From Bimastos eiseni (Eukaryota; Annelida; Clitellata; Crassiclitellata; Lumbricidae), in contig OY365814.1 of the NCBI GenBank assembly GCA_959347315.1, positions 27,055,177 to 27,119,176 on the forward strand: a stretch of DNA of 64,000 nt. Direction: 5' to 3'. Below the pieces are notes generated by a model. It searched no databases. It was not told where the DNA came from and saw only the letters and a program-made list of their open reading frames with translations. This document shows positions 45,301-58,400 of this stretch, piece after piece. The stretch's first letter is position 1; the number at the start of each line of letters is the position of its first letter. The position numbers and the translations under genes were made by a program.

Positions 45301-46736
45301 GAAACTGATGCAGTTCGTTGTTGAAGTGTTTCAAATGGCTCAAAAGGAGTTTTGCATTTATTCCCATTTTAGAGCATTGGAATAAAACAAGAGGGCGAGA
45401 GACACATGGAATCTTAGAAAAATAAATTAAATACTTGACCATATTTACATGAACTTAGCAAGTTTCGTCATCAGGCAAAAAAATGGTCTTTACAAAACAC
45501 AACCAGCCAAGATACCATTGGCCATCATCAGATTAACACAATCCACATTTTTCTACACAACAGAACACTGAAAGAAATTGGTCTAGTGTGTATCTAGGAG
45601 ATGTATCAAGTAACGTTAGTCAATTCAGACCTGATGTTTTTGCGAGCGCTATTTAAGACCTGGAAAGCAACTAATTACAAACCACTCAATGAAAGGCAGT
45701 ATTGAAAATGTTTCTAAAAAGTACAAGCCAGTGGTTAAAAAGCAAAAACGAAACCCATGACTAGCACTGACTAGGTAAGATAATACTGTTTGCTAGGCTA
45801 TTTTCCATGAAATCCTTTACTGAAGCCAATTCCACCTTAAAAGTCAAACATATGAAGCCACTGCACCATGCAGTCCTTTCTGATTTGCTGATGCACTTGC
45901 ATCATGAAAGATTCACAGTAGAACCTTTGCTTCCGATATCGCCCTAAATTAACTGAAATATCCTAAACGAAAATAGGCACAAGCTGAACCATTTGCTGAA
46001 AAGAACAAAATTGGTAATTAATACTTACTGAAACAAACTAAATAAATCCTCAAATTCAAGCGATGAGTTAGGAAATTGCCATATAATCAAAAGACTCCAT
46101 CACACCATCCTTGGATTTCATGAACTTACAAGACGACAACATAATTCTTTACTTGTTGCTTTCAGATCGAAGTCTCAGACTTTAAGAGCCTACATGTTTG
46201 GCCACGACGCTCCCTGCTGAAAACTTAAACCCCCATAACTAAGAACATCAACAAACTTAAAAACTGAAAAGCTTCAAACAATGAAGAACTTTTGGAGGTG
46301 AGTCAAACACATTCAATTGTCAGGAAGGAAATTGCCTTGTGAGCACAACCAAACTTTCTACTGAAGCATAACTCCCGTTGCAACTCACATGTAACCTCTG
46401 ACAACAGCAACAACGATTTGTAATCTTGATTTACCTGAACGTGCTGATGTGACAAAACCAAATATACACCGTAACGTAAAGTATAAAGCGGCAAAACCTG
46501 CAGTTCGCCGTTACCGTTCAGGCCGAGATCTAAAAGTGGCATTTCCTTTAGTTAGCAGGTCTGTAATAAAGACTCATCACCAAAGTACCGCTGATGAGAT
46601 TCTCTGAAGAGGGCGCTACATAAATTTTCAATGACGATTATCAAAGTCATCGCCCAAAATGCATGAAATTTTCTGAATGCACATAACGAATCACATCGAT
46701 TGAGTGTCACAGATAGCATCTGCTCATAATTTTGAA

Positions 46737-46797
46737 AAATTCTGCAAGAAATGATACATATATATTATATAAATATATACTATTTCTTGCAGAATTT
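46737..46797. other. 61-bp inverted repeat (hairpin)
   Basis: AAATTCTGCAAGAAATGATA is complementary at 18 of 20 positions to TACTATTTCTTGCAGAATTT, and the intervening TA-rich bases can extend the pairing. It lies in the possible CPEB 3' UTR. Confidence 0.75.
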
Positions 46798-49508
46798 ATA
46801 TAATATATATAAATATATATCAGATGAATCAATTTCATCCAATAAACTGAATGTGGACTCAACTAGAAATGTACTTTTTGTGTATAGTGTATCAAAGCAG
46901 AGGAAGGACCAACCCACGTATATGTTTACCTACTCAACACAGTAGTTCTCAAAACTTAAAGATTAAAGATAGAATTTAAAACTAACTGCACATGGAATCA
47001 GGTAAAGGCTAAAAAATTAAGACTTCTAAAATAAAGAACATGAAAAATCAAGCAATAAATTATATGCAATACGAAAAAATAAAACAAAGCATTACACGAT
47101 CATTTCTAAAGCACGTCGTTGCACTTTCGGCAACATATCGCACGATATTTTACACATTCAAATCGAATAATTATCTGGTCAGGCAAAAATAGAAATCTAT
47201 GCAATCCATAGAAATGCAAAAGGCAGCATAAAAAGCCTTTGGTTAAGATCATCACATCACACGACTACAATGAAACCTCTAAATAATCTGATCTGTTAAT
47301 TGGAGACTATATTACAGAATGCATACAATGAGGCTGACAATGGACTGTCAATGTATGTATGTAATTGATATTGGAACAACATACTCCCTATATGGCAGCC
47401 CAGAAACTGAGGTCTTGCTGCACAAAACAAAGAGTTGAGTAAAGAGAACTGACATCTGGATACTTTATAAACATCAAACTAACAACCAAACTGTCTGTGC
47501 AAAGACATTAAAGAATTAAACAAATTATAAAACAAAGTTCTAAACAAAAATCATTACTATGCTTACACTGCAGCAATTGCAGATGTTCAATTCGACCATA
47601 TTAAAAACAAAAATATCAAACAAATCGACTACATGTATTGACAAAAGTAACATTTTAAAATCTTACGTGAACTGATAAAACTGCATTTGCAACATGTTAA
47701 CCGGTAAGCAAATGACTAAGTTTGCAAATGCGGCTAAAAAATCACTAATGAACTAAAACTAGAGGCGTTAATGGCAGTATATTACAAAAGCCGGGAGACC
47801 ATTTTTACAATTCTAAAGATTAATGAATCATGCAAGAATTAAAGTTAGTCGGGTAAATTTCAAAGTTTGTGCAACAGATCACAGATTGTTCGGGTCAGCA
47901 CACTAGAAAACAAAATTAGCTACAGCAATGAACCAATTGTAGTAAAAATAATCATGACAAACTATGTTAAAAACTGATATGTTACAGTGTACATAATTTA
48001 GATACATTACATAAAACAGCACTTGTAAAAATCAATGGCGACCAGCAACACTTGGGATTAAGTCAAAAAACGAAACTGTATTTGAAGTACCAAAATTGCC
48101 CTATTGTTACAGATATTTAAGTTGACAGCAAGAAAAAAAATACTAGTGCTTATTAACTTGAATCTATGCAGCATATAATTTCTTTAATGTGGATTAAAGA
48201 GTGGTTATATCAGACATATTATACTTTATACGAGAATCTTCAATATTTGTCGTTTTGACAAAAATACCAAAAACTATTAGAAAACGATTAAAGCTGTTGA
48301 ATATTGTTATAGGAAAATAAAAATTACACTGATGATTATTTTGTTGCCTACTATCACCCAAAGCACACTGAACTGCTGTAGAGTTCACATTACAACGCAC
48401 TACTAGCCTGTAAACAAATCCAGAAAATCAAAAATGGGCAACATTTTACGACATGGCAATTACAGAAAATGTTACTAATTCATTACAAATATGCAATAAA
48501 AGCTGGCCAACATTGGCATACATTTACAGCAATAAAACTGCATTAATTAATTGCAAAAACTTTTAATACAGGATGGAAACATCTTCTCTGGAAGCATTTA
48601 AATATTATATATAAGTAAACAATAAGTTGACGGGAAATTGTAGCATTAAAAAAATTAAATTCTCCATCTTAAACTCGGTTTTGGTGCCATAATATAAAAC
48701 AGTGAACACGGAAAAAATTAGTGTAATAAAATTTTGTTTAAAATGGATTATAGCCTAGCACTGTTTTAGAGTGTCCCATATGTGAACATCTTAACTGTTT
48801 ACAGTGTCTAGCACTCTTCAACTCTCAACTCATTACCCTTCACAATGCTTCTGACAATGATTATGTTACCACATGGTAATTGATTTGAAAACTGTTCCTT
48901 TGTTATTATATTGTACTAGAAAACTTCTAACACACTTTTTACAGAAACTAATGTCACAGAAGTGTTCCATATACATATATGCCCACGCCTCTTATATGTA
49001 GCATATAAATGTAAGCAGCATCCAAGATTTTCCATCACATATTAAAAGTTCTTGGTAAGCGACATTTGACAGAAGTCGATAAATTCAAACCTAGAGAAGC
49101 ATCTCAAGTAAAGCCAATGTTCGTCAAGTGTTGTGCAACTAAAACATGAAATTTGCAGATCTGTCCAACCAGAGAACACCGCTAGTTAAAGTTCTGACCA
49201 ATCAGGGCTCGTCTTCAAAAATATTCAAACGCATAGAGCCAAATGTTCAAAAAAAATAGGACACAGGCTTAGATTAACATCACTGCTCAAAACAGGCATC
49301 AAAAATGAAGAACATCTGAAAATAAAACTCTAAATATTTTGAAACTGTGTCTCAAAAGCACACACAGAGAGATATGAGATTGCTTGCACGCTTTCAATTA
49401 ACAGTGGCTGGTTTGTCAACAGAGGATTCGTGGGATTGCAGGTAATGCAGCCAACATGACATTTAACCGTACCAATTTTTAAGTCAGAATGCAAACTGTT
49501 AGTGCAAC

Positions 49509-49678
49509 CAGGGCCATACCGAGGGGGGCAGCGGGGCCATGGCCCAGGGCGCAAATGTGAAAAGGGCGCAAATTTCAGAATGGATCAACTTGTTATTCCA
49601 TAAAATGCCCTATTTTCAAATGTGGGGTGCCAGATTGATGCTAGGCATAGGGTGCAATTATAGCTCGGTACGGCCCTG
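49509..49678. mobile_element. hAT-type MITE family 1, copy 4, inverted
   Basis: 170 bp with ends CAGGGCCATACCGAG and CTCGGTACGGCCCTG, oriented opposite to the other copies. Flanks AGTGCAAC (49,501-49,508) and AGTGTGAC (49,679-49,686) match at 6 of 8. Confidence 0.92.
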
Positions 49679-52221
49679 AGTGTGACATCCCCTCTTGATT
49701 GTGCGCTGCAACCTTACAACTTAGGTAGTGTCGTTCAATTATGCACCTAGGCTCTCTAGAGGCCTACCAATTTCACTAAGGCCAGTCCAGTAAGACTGTA
49801 AGTAGCACAGGCCATGGAAGACAAAAAAGGGAGATTAAAAGTTGAGATCTGACCGACAACAAAGGCAGCAGAATGGACAAATTCAGAAAGGAGAAATTCA
49901 GAAAGGAAAAATTTAGAATGGAGAAATTCTGAATGGAAAAATTTAGTAGGAGATAGTTTTCCAATAGGCAGAGATAATTAGTTCATGCAGCAATCGGTAC
50001 CAACTACTAAGCATTAAGTAGCAAACATTAGGCTGGGATACCTATTATGTGCAGAAACACATTATCAGATTGTTAATGAATTTAATCTAGTTTAGGAACA
50101 AAGGCATGCTATACAGGTGCCTTCATGAACATCTCGAAAGTGCTGAATCATAAGTAGATCTTTGTAGGAAAGTATTATGGTTTAAGTGAACAAGTGAATA
50201 ATGAAGCAAGAGTACTAATGAAAGCAGATTTAACTGTTTAACCTTAGTCAGAATGTTGACATCCCTATGCTATTGTTTTGCCGAAGAGTTAGATGCATGT
50301 TTGCATAAGCAAATCAGGAGTAAATTCCAAAAGTCATACTCAGCAATCAGTTTGACAGACTCAAGAATCTGGCTGATTTGTTGCACGCTGACACTAGGAT
50401 GACCTCACTCCCGATTATTTCCACACATTCTCTGTTCCTCCACTCACTCACCCTTCTCTGCCTCAAGCCTTTGGATCAATCACCCTTCAGACCTTCCACT
50501 ATACACCAGTCTCAACCCTGGAAGAATTCCTTCCCTGATCCATCAACTCCTCTGCTTTTCCCAATCCCTCTTGTCTTAAATGAAACTCACCCAAGCAGCT
50601 GCTCCGTTTCCCTCTCTTCCAGGTCCCATGGTGACAGAGTTTTTTGTCATTCAACTGGATTCTCATGAATGGATAACAATCCCTTGGACACAAACAATGC
50701 AGAGCTCCTGAATGTGCTGCCGGTGTCCTGATCTAAGCATTTAAGTAGAAATTATGATTACGATATCCAACATAAGCAGGAAACGTCTAGTAATTCTCTA
50801 CAAAACCAGATTTTAAAAAAATGAAAGACTGATCGATAGGGATGAAGAAACTGCCAGTTCACTTGGTCTGTCATACCTTCATCGTATCATGATCACAATC
50901 TCTACTTGGTAAGCTAAGTTGGTTACCAATTCTGATAAGTCTGTATGGCGGATTTAGCCAGCTTGAATCCCAAGTTCAGGCACACAACCACAGTCAATGG
51001 TGTGGATGAACAAGGCTGGGAAAAGAAGAAGAGTCTGTCCTCACAGCAACAGACATCCTGGGTAGCACAACAGGATTTTTAAGTAGGCAAGGCCTTGTAT
51101 GACAGGGTCAAAATCGTAAGCAAGTAGCCATCTGGCATAGAAATTCCCTGGTGATCAGTGATCGTGAAATACAGAGAAGAATATTTGCAGAGCATAAATG
51201 GTAAATTCGCTAGGAAGAGAGTCGTAGTGATCAGACAAAATTGCAAATACAGGTATTTATAAACATTCACGAAATCAGAGGAAATTTGAAATTTCTTTCA
51301 TGCAGGCAATTCAAATGCAACATCATGTGCAGCCCACACTGAAGCTGATTTTGGCCCAAGACTTTGGCAAAACTGATAGGGTCAATTGGAACGTTTTGGA
51401 GTCATTTTCTTCTGTATTAGGCTGATTTTGGGCTAATATTGGACTGTTATCGCAGTAATTTTGGACTGATGACTTTGGATTGACAATGGGCTAACTTTGG
51501 AAGCATTCTGAAACGATCTAAGACTAAGTCTTACAAATGCTGGTCCGATTTGGGCTGATGGTTTGATAGCTGATTCAGAAACAATGTTCGGCAGATTTTT
51601 ATGTGATAATTAGGCAAACTAGCCGATGTTTGGTGACAGACATCTCTCATTGGACTAACAAAGTTGTGCCAAACAGGAAAATATGTACCATTAACTCTAT
51701 GTAAACAAGCAGCTCTGTCAAAACCGCTAGGAAGAGGTAACTGAGGAAGAAAGTCTAAAAAAGAAAATGCAGAATGAATATGTGATCATAAAGGCAGAGG
51801 AATAACAAAGCCCAACGCTATCCAACTACATATCAAAATTCTAATGGAATTCTATAAATATCTAGCAAAAATCACCTCTCACCTCCGACCACGTCCGAAA
51901 AATACCTGAATACCACAAATAGAAACAAATATCAAAGCCGCACGACGACGTGGCACCTTCCAAACTCTGCAGAGAACCAAGAGCCGTCTGGCACTGCGCT
52001 ATGAAAAATTGAGAATAACGGCAAAGACAGCTCATATCTGCGATGAAAGCCGAAGACCACCTCAAAAATTACGATAGAAAAAGCCAAAATGATGAGGTTC
52101 GTCAATTAAACGAGTGAATTTCATATCACGTGAGTTGAAGAAGATGCGGACCGCTTGAACCGAGGCGGGGGTCGCTGCTCGACCGGGGCAGGGTGCCGCT
52201 CGACCGGGGTGGGGCCGTTGC

Positions 52222-52449
52222 TCAGCACCAGCGAAACGGAAGTGCCCGCGGTCGGTCGGCGCCCTCCTTCACGAGAGGCTTGTGAAACTCTCGGTTCGGT
52301 GACGAATGGATGAGCGACCAACAGTGCTCGCAGTAGTACTGCAGACACATGACGTTTGCGCAGAAGAATGGCGCAAACTTTCCGGCGCTGTGCAGTCCCT
52401 GGCACTCGTCACAGATCTGGTCATCGAGTACGTACGGCTTCACCTCCAC
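52222..52449 (-). CDS. CPEB: CPEB last coding exon: ZZ domain
   Basis: Acceptor TTTGTCTAG. It encodes VEVKPYVLDDQICDECQG, then FFCANVMCLQYYCEHCW and HSSPNREFHKPLVKEG, the zinc cross-brace with six Cys and two His, and ends PFRWC plus TGA. All zinc ligands are present. Confidence 0.97.
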   Translation of the reverse strand: MEVKPYVLDDQICDECQGLHSAGKFAPFFCANVMCLQYYCEHCWSLIHSSPNREFHKPLVKEGADRPRALPFRWC

Positions 52450-55400
52450 CTAGACAAATTATAATCATGATCACAACATGATCGATCCGTCGATAAATCA
52501 ATCAATCACTCAATAGTAAAGAGAGTCGGACATAATAAGAAGACATGCTCGACAAGAAAAGCAAAAATTCAGCATTAGCAATCATAGATCATAAAAAATT
52601 ATGATGATGGCGAACGAAACTGGAGAATGATAACTTTCATCTCATCAAAATAATTTCCCCGATGAAGACGGAGATGAAGGCAAAAACAAGGACCGAATTA
52701 ATTCCAGTGGATGACGATTGACCTTGCCAATGACCTCGACACATGATGCAGACGAGAGGCAGATGAACAGCGCAGGATGATGATGGAAAGATAATAGTGA
52801 CTGCTGTACGATTCATACCCGCTTGTCAATGTCGCCCAACTGGAGCTGAACAAAGCGAGCGCTGATGGCTGCGATGTAGCTCTGCTGACTCGAGAAGGAC
52901 ACTCGACCGGCTCCCTTCGGATACTTGAGCTCCGGGTCGGTGTCGATGCCCGCGTAACACACACCCCCGTACAGTCGGGCCATGATGATTGCCAGCTCCA
53001 CTGTTGCAAAAACCAACAAATCCACCGACTAATCGAGCAGATGCCAAAGTTCAACACAGACATGCCCACTAGGGAACCACGCACAGAAGTAGAGCGTAGA
53101 GATAAAAGTAGCGCATAGAATGAATAGCACAGTCTGGAAAGAATGAACAGGAAGTAGCTGAGAGTAATTAATATAGAGTTTGCAAAGTGTAGAGTAAGTA
53201 AGTAGTGTAGAGAAAGTAGAGAGTAATTAACATAGAATTAGTAAAGTGTAGTATGTGTAGTGCAGAGAAAGTAGTGAGTAATTAATATAAATTAAGCAAA
53301 GTGTAGAGTAAGTAGTGTAGAAAAATCAGTGTAGAGCGTGCTACTATAGAGTACGCAGAGTATAATCGTGGAACATTTGGTACTTGTTCGAAGAGTAAAC
53401 ACGTTAACTATTTAGATCAAATGGCAGCTGGTATACAAAATAACATGGATGCCAAGATGCCTATATGACACAGCCAAGTGCAAAACCGAGTCTCACCGGC
53501 TCTTAATGGCCTTGGCACACCACCAACGAAAACCGTTTTGCGAGGGTCAAGAGGTTGCGTGGAGTCCATCACGTAATCCGAATCGGCAAGATTCCAAGGT
53601 CGAATCTGAACCTGCAATAATTCATTTAGAACAGTATGAAATATCGCTGAAACATTTAGAATAGACAGCCATGCACAAAGATGTAATCAGATGCAAGACT
53701 GAGAGTCAAATAACAATAGATAACAATAATTCATTAATTCATTTCGAAAATTTATATAGCACCTCTTCAAGTAAAACTACTTCGAGGTGCTCCCAGCCGA
53801 GCCAGTGCCATGGCCAAAAAGAAATGACTTCAGCAGACAATAAGCAGATAGGTCATTGTAAGGGGAAGACGGAGGGCAACTGGGAGCCCATGCTATGAAC
53901 AAATCCATTTATTATGTTAATAATAATAATAATCATATATATACAATATTTGCCTGAGGTAGAAATGATCCCTCAGGCTTGATGAAATTAAAGCTAAGAA
54001 CTGCGTCAAAGGCTAAGTTCATTTATTCTAATCCAAAACTATCAAATCAACAGTTAGTTATCTTGATACTGAATACAGCCCAACAAGTACTACAAAACAA
54101 GCACTTTAAAAAAAGGCACAACTATGCTTGAAAATTGACTCCTAATGATGTTATGCCACGGTGATAATGATGACCGCATCTTGAATGAATAAATATCTTG
54201 TATAAATATCGTTAATGCATTACATTACATTACAACACTGACAAAGAATACGATGAGATGGATTACATGCACATGCATTGGCAATAATATTGATTACTCG
54301 TTTTCCAGCAACCGTCTCTTATTAAAATCGTCCCAACTGCGCAACGGATTATAAGAAGCCGAGCTCAGGTGAGCATTAATAGCAGGAGAACTCAGAGGCA
54401 ATCATTGCTGGCCATAAAGATTCATCCCTCATGGTACGACTACACAGTCTCACGGAGACTTAATTAACCCCCTAACAGACGCGGCATTTTTTCATCTACT
54501 TTGCATGAGATTCGGCATAGAGTAAATTTCCATTTAATTGATAACAAACTGTGACACAGAGCTAAGAAACTGAGTTCAATACCCATATACCACGTAAGGT
54601 TGACTAGTCCTCCTTTCGCTAGGCAGCATTGGTTAAATTTGATGGACAACGCAATGGACGCCTTGCATGGCTGCTGACAGTTAAATTCGACTTCTGTAAT
54701 AACTTGTCATCATTCGTTCATACTATGTCTGCAATCAACGCTAACCATAATGTGTTGTAAGCTTGAGGATATATACGAAAATTAGTATAATAATTATTAT
54801 TAGAGCTGCTCAACGATTAAAATTTTTAATCGGGATTAATCTTGTGATAAAAAAAGCATTTGCGATTACTAACGTGATTAACCGCATGATTTTTTTGCAT
54901 CACGAGAAAATAGCAATGCAGTATTGCCATTGTTTTTAGGTAGTAATAAATAAGTATAAAACGTGACTTTTTTAGCCATACAGCAGTATTTACTTAATAT
55001 TAGCAAATATCAGAATTTAAGAAGTTCATTCAAACAATAAATTGTCTCTGATGTCTCATTGTAAAATTTCTTATTTGCATAAAAGTACATGTAGTTGGGG
55101 ACTGCAAAGTTTTCTCAGAAGTCCAGTTGTAACCAGTTATTGAGACAAAGTAAGTTATTTACATTGTCACGTAAGAATTAGATTTTTGTGCAAGGGGTTC
55201 ATCTTCGGAGTATGATGAAAACTCACAACTCGGTGAATTAAGACCAATTCCGCCCAATGACTTTAGATCTCGGCGTACCTCATGCATTAGAGATAACATG
55301 TTGTTTGTTAGCTAATAACCATCAACCACTCATCCAAGGCAGCTATAATCGTGACTAAAATTTGTAATCGCATTAATCGTCCAAAACAAATTAACGCGTT

Positions 55401-58400
55401 AGTCGCGCATGTTACCTGGGATTAACAATCAATGTTCGTATGCATTAACCATCTCAGAGGAAACTCAAACCTACGCTCTCCAGGTTAAGAGGTGAGCGCT
55501 CTAATCAATCAGCTACAGCCTCCCAAATCACCCAGCCAGGCCTCTCTCTCTCTCTTTCTTTCTGTCTCTGTCTTTGTCTCTTTATATCTCTAAAACTCCA
55601 AACCAGCATCAGCTGGGAATCATGACAATTCTCACTTTCCTCCAGAACAATAATAATAAAAATAAATAAAAATAATACTGATAATATATCAAAAATAAAC
55701 TGTCAGCATGGAGCTGGTGCTGTTTCAGTTTCTAAACCGATAATGCACTTTAAATTAATGTCTCTTGGCATATGTTAATGACACATGATCAGTGAACGAA
55801 CGACCAAAGCTGGACATACTGGTTTATCTTTCATCGTAGGGCTGGAAACACGCCAGTACAGCTTGCCATCCTCGACAAAGCAGGCGTCAACCAAGGCCTG
55901 AACAGACAACTCGTCTTGGAAAAGCAAGAAACAATAGCCTACAACACAACAATAAGTCATTAATACTGTAACTCATCTTGCCTTATAATTTAATGTAACA
56001 CGAGACTACATGGTTCTGATTACAAAATCTGGTTTGTAAATGTAATTAATAATCTTCTTAATTTTGCAGCCTCACACATAAACCGCCTCAGGGAGACCAG
56101 CTTATTCACAGGCGATGTATCTAATTAAGTGTGCAATAGCCAGGCTGATTTGTCCGTTACAGTGCCGGGCAAGAATCCGGGGAGGTCAAGCTAATGAGAC
56201 TAGAGCAGAGTGCTACTGTGGCAATTGGCGATGACTGGTTTTACTTAGTAGTGACCACAGATCGATATGTCTTGTCTGCTCAGATACAAGTGCGATAAAA
56301 ATTGTCTGTCGGCAGGCAACAGTGAACGTGATTAGAAATTGATACAATGCCACTTGCAGAAGAAACTAATTAAAGGCGCTCTCTGTGCTGGCTTAATTGC
56401 GAAGTAGAATGTAATCAAGATCAGAAATCTCATCAGGAAGTGAAACAGAAGAAGTAGAAGAGTCAGCTCAGTTGCAGGCCCACTCACACACGTAGTTTCT
56501 TATTTCCGTGGTTGACAGATGACATCATATTCTCTGGAACAAGCTATGTTACGTCGATAGCGTCAGGTGAAAGTGTGGAGTGATAAGAAGTGATAGTGTG
56601 GACTGATAACAGGTGATAGCATGTAGTGATAACATGTGATAGGGAGTAGTGATAACAGGTGATAGCAGTGATAACAGGTGATAGCATGTAGTGATAACAG
56701 GTGATAGCATGTAGTGATAACAGGTGATAGCATGTAGTGATAACAGGTGATAGCATGTAGTGATAACAGGTGATAGCAAGTAGTGTTAACAGGTGATAGC
56801 ATGTAGTGATAACAGGTGACAGCATGCAGTGATAACAGGTGATAGCACGGAGAGATAACAAGTGATAGCGTGCAGTGATAACAGGTGATAGCTTGGAGTG
56901 ATAAGAGGTGATAGTGCGAAATAAAAACAGGTGATAGTGTCAAGCAACGACAGATGGTAGCTTTCGGGGCACATTATAACACCATCCTTATGTCTGGGTC
57001 ATTCTAATAATTATAGTCAACTTTAAATAATTTAATTTTACAGCCTTTGTCCCTATGCTCTTATCATTATTACATACGCAAAAGTGACGACATCAAACTC
57101 CTCCACTACGCACAACAGTAATTCCTCACAATTTCATGACGTCATCGAGTTGTAAATTATTATTATATCAACGGCTGCACATATTTCCCACTAGTGGAGA
57201 ATCAGTTTTGTAGGCAACGACAAACAATACCAAATCCCGACTTGCAACACTGGCCTAACGTCGATTCCTCGCACAAAGGGCCATTAAACAGCAGACGGAA
57301 TTATTAAGGAGCAGAAGAGGACCGAGGAGAACAAGGAGCAGGACGTAGACATAACGACCGGCGGATACGCAAAAGGGCAGGCGATCTGAAGGATGGGGCC
57401 GGGTATGCGATGCCTACGAAAGGAGAGGGACGCGATAGAGCAAAGAAATGCCAGCGGATAAGCAAGGCGCCCGGGTGGAGCAGCCGACGCCGACGCCACA
57501 GCCAACATCTCATTAATGACTCATACGTGGCATTCCAACGGATGACCATCATGATGTTGTTATTATTATTCCACCCAATTTCTCGTGGAAAAACCTTATC
57601 CGCTCATCGGAGGTTCTCCGGCAAGCCAGCCATGTCTTCACGGCATCAACTCCACCCGTCAACATTAACTCATCAGGACTCATACGGTTCTTGAACTGCG
57701 CTGATGGGAGTCGACGGACGCAACCGGAAATGAGGATCAGGACTTCTGAAACTATCTTTCAAACTATTTTAAATTGTTTTTAACGCTCGTATATCTGTGT
57801 ATGTCATCCCTGTCTGCCTGTCTGTATGCCTGGAGATATGGATCGGTATGAGTAAGTATGCCTCTGCACAATTGCACGCCCGAGCCTTGGAGTTTAAGAC
57901 TCTTGGTATCAGTCCTTGTAAGTCTACCTATCTGTCTATTTGCCTGTCTGTCTGAGGAAGTATTTCTTTGTCTGCCTCCCTTTGGGTCTATCTGTTTATC
58001 TTCCCGCCTGTGTCTGCAGGTGCGTGCCTGTCTATAGCTGCCGTCTTCATCTCTTTTTTTCTCTAGCAAAGGATCCATTATGTTGGTAAGTGCTTGAGCC
58101 CCGTCTTTGATATTATGTTTGAAGAAAAGCACAGCCTTAGGCCAAAACCAAAAAGCATCCACTATGGGTTTGAAGTGTAAGCAGCTTTGTTTTATTTGTC
58201 CTGGCATATTCCCAGTCCTCTCCCCTGCCGTCAAACCTTCTCACACACTGTGTACTCCTCACATTTAGAACACTTGATCACAGATGCTAAAGGACTGGAA
58301 ATTGATGTGATACTCTAGTAGGTACTATGACCAGTGATACATGCATTTGATGTTAACTGATCAATGTGGTACTCTAGGAAGTACAATGGTACTATATGTG

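Larger units (their letters stand above)
38251..52221. other. Long gene-free stretch between convergent LETM1 and CPEB; + strand A-rich
   Basis: No exon or conserved frame is recognisable over about 14 kb apart from retrotransposon scraps (39,101; 40,380; 46,610) and a MITE (49,509). From about 40,850 to 49,300 the + strand is conspicuously A-rich over T, so a minus-strand transcript would be U-rich. That would fit a very long CPEB 3' UTR, a known feature of CPEB2-4 genes. Minisatellite GAAATTCAGAAAGGA units lie at 49,857-49,945. Confidence 0.45.

Noticed and set aside
50378..50668. 96-residue Ser/Pro/Leu-rich frame
   Set aside because: No family resemblance and a longer-than-random length is explained by CT-rich sequence.
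54790..55440. Element bounded by AACGATTAAAATTTTTAATCG and TAATCG-rich ends
   Set aside because: There are repeated GATTAAT/ATTAATC words facing each other, but no consistent inverted termini or target duplication could be defined.
56544..56943. Minus-strand Cys/Tyr/His repeat proteins, or a CRISPR-like array
   Set aside because: The 23-bp units are contiguous with no spacers; the frames are by-products of the minisatellite.
57284..57552. Arg/Pro-rich minus-strand frames
   Set aside because: No known motif, no splice context and overlapping frames on both strands; GC-rich local composition explains them.
57764..58234. 156-residue Arg/Asp/Gln-rich minus-strand frame
   Set aside because: Its second half is translation of a TCTGTCTG tract and the first half has no homology.
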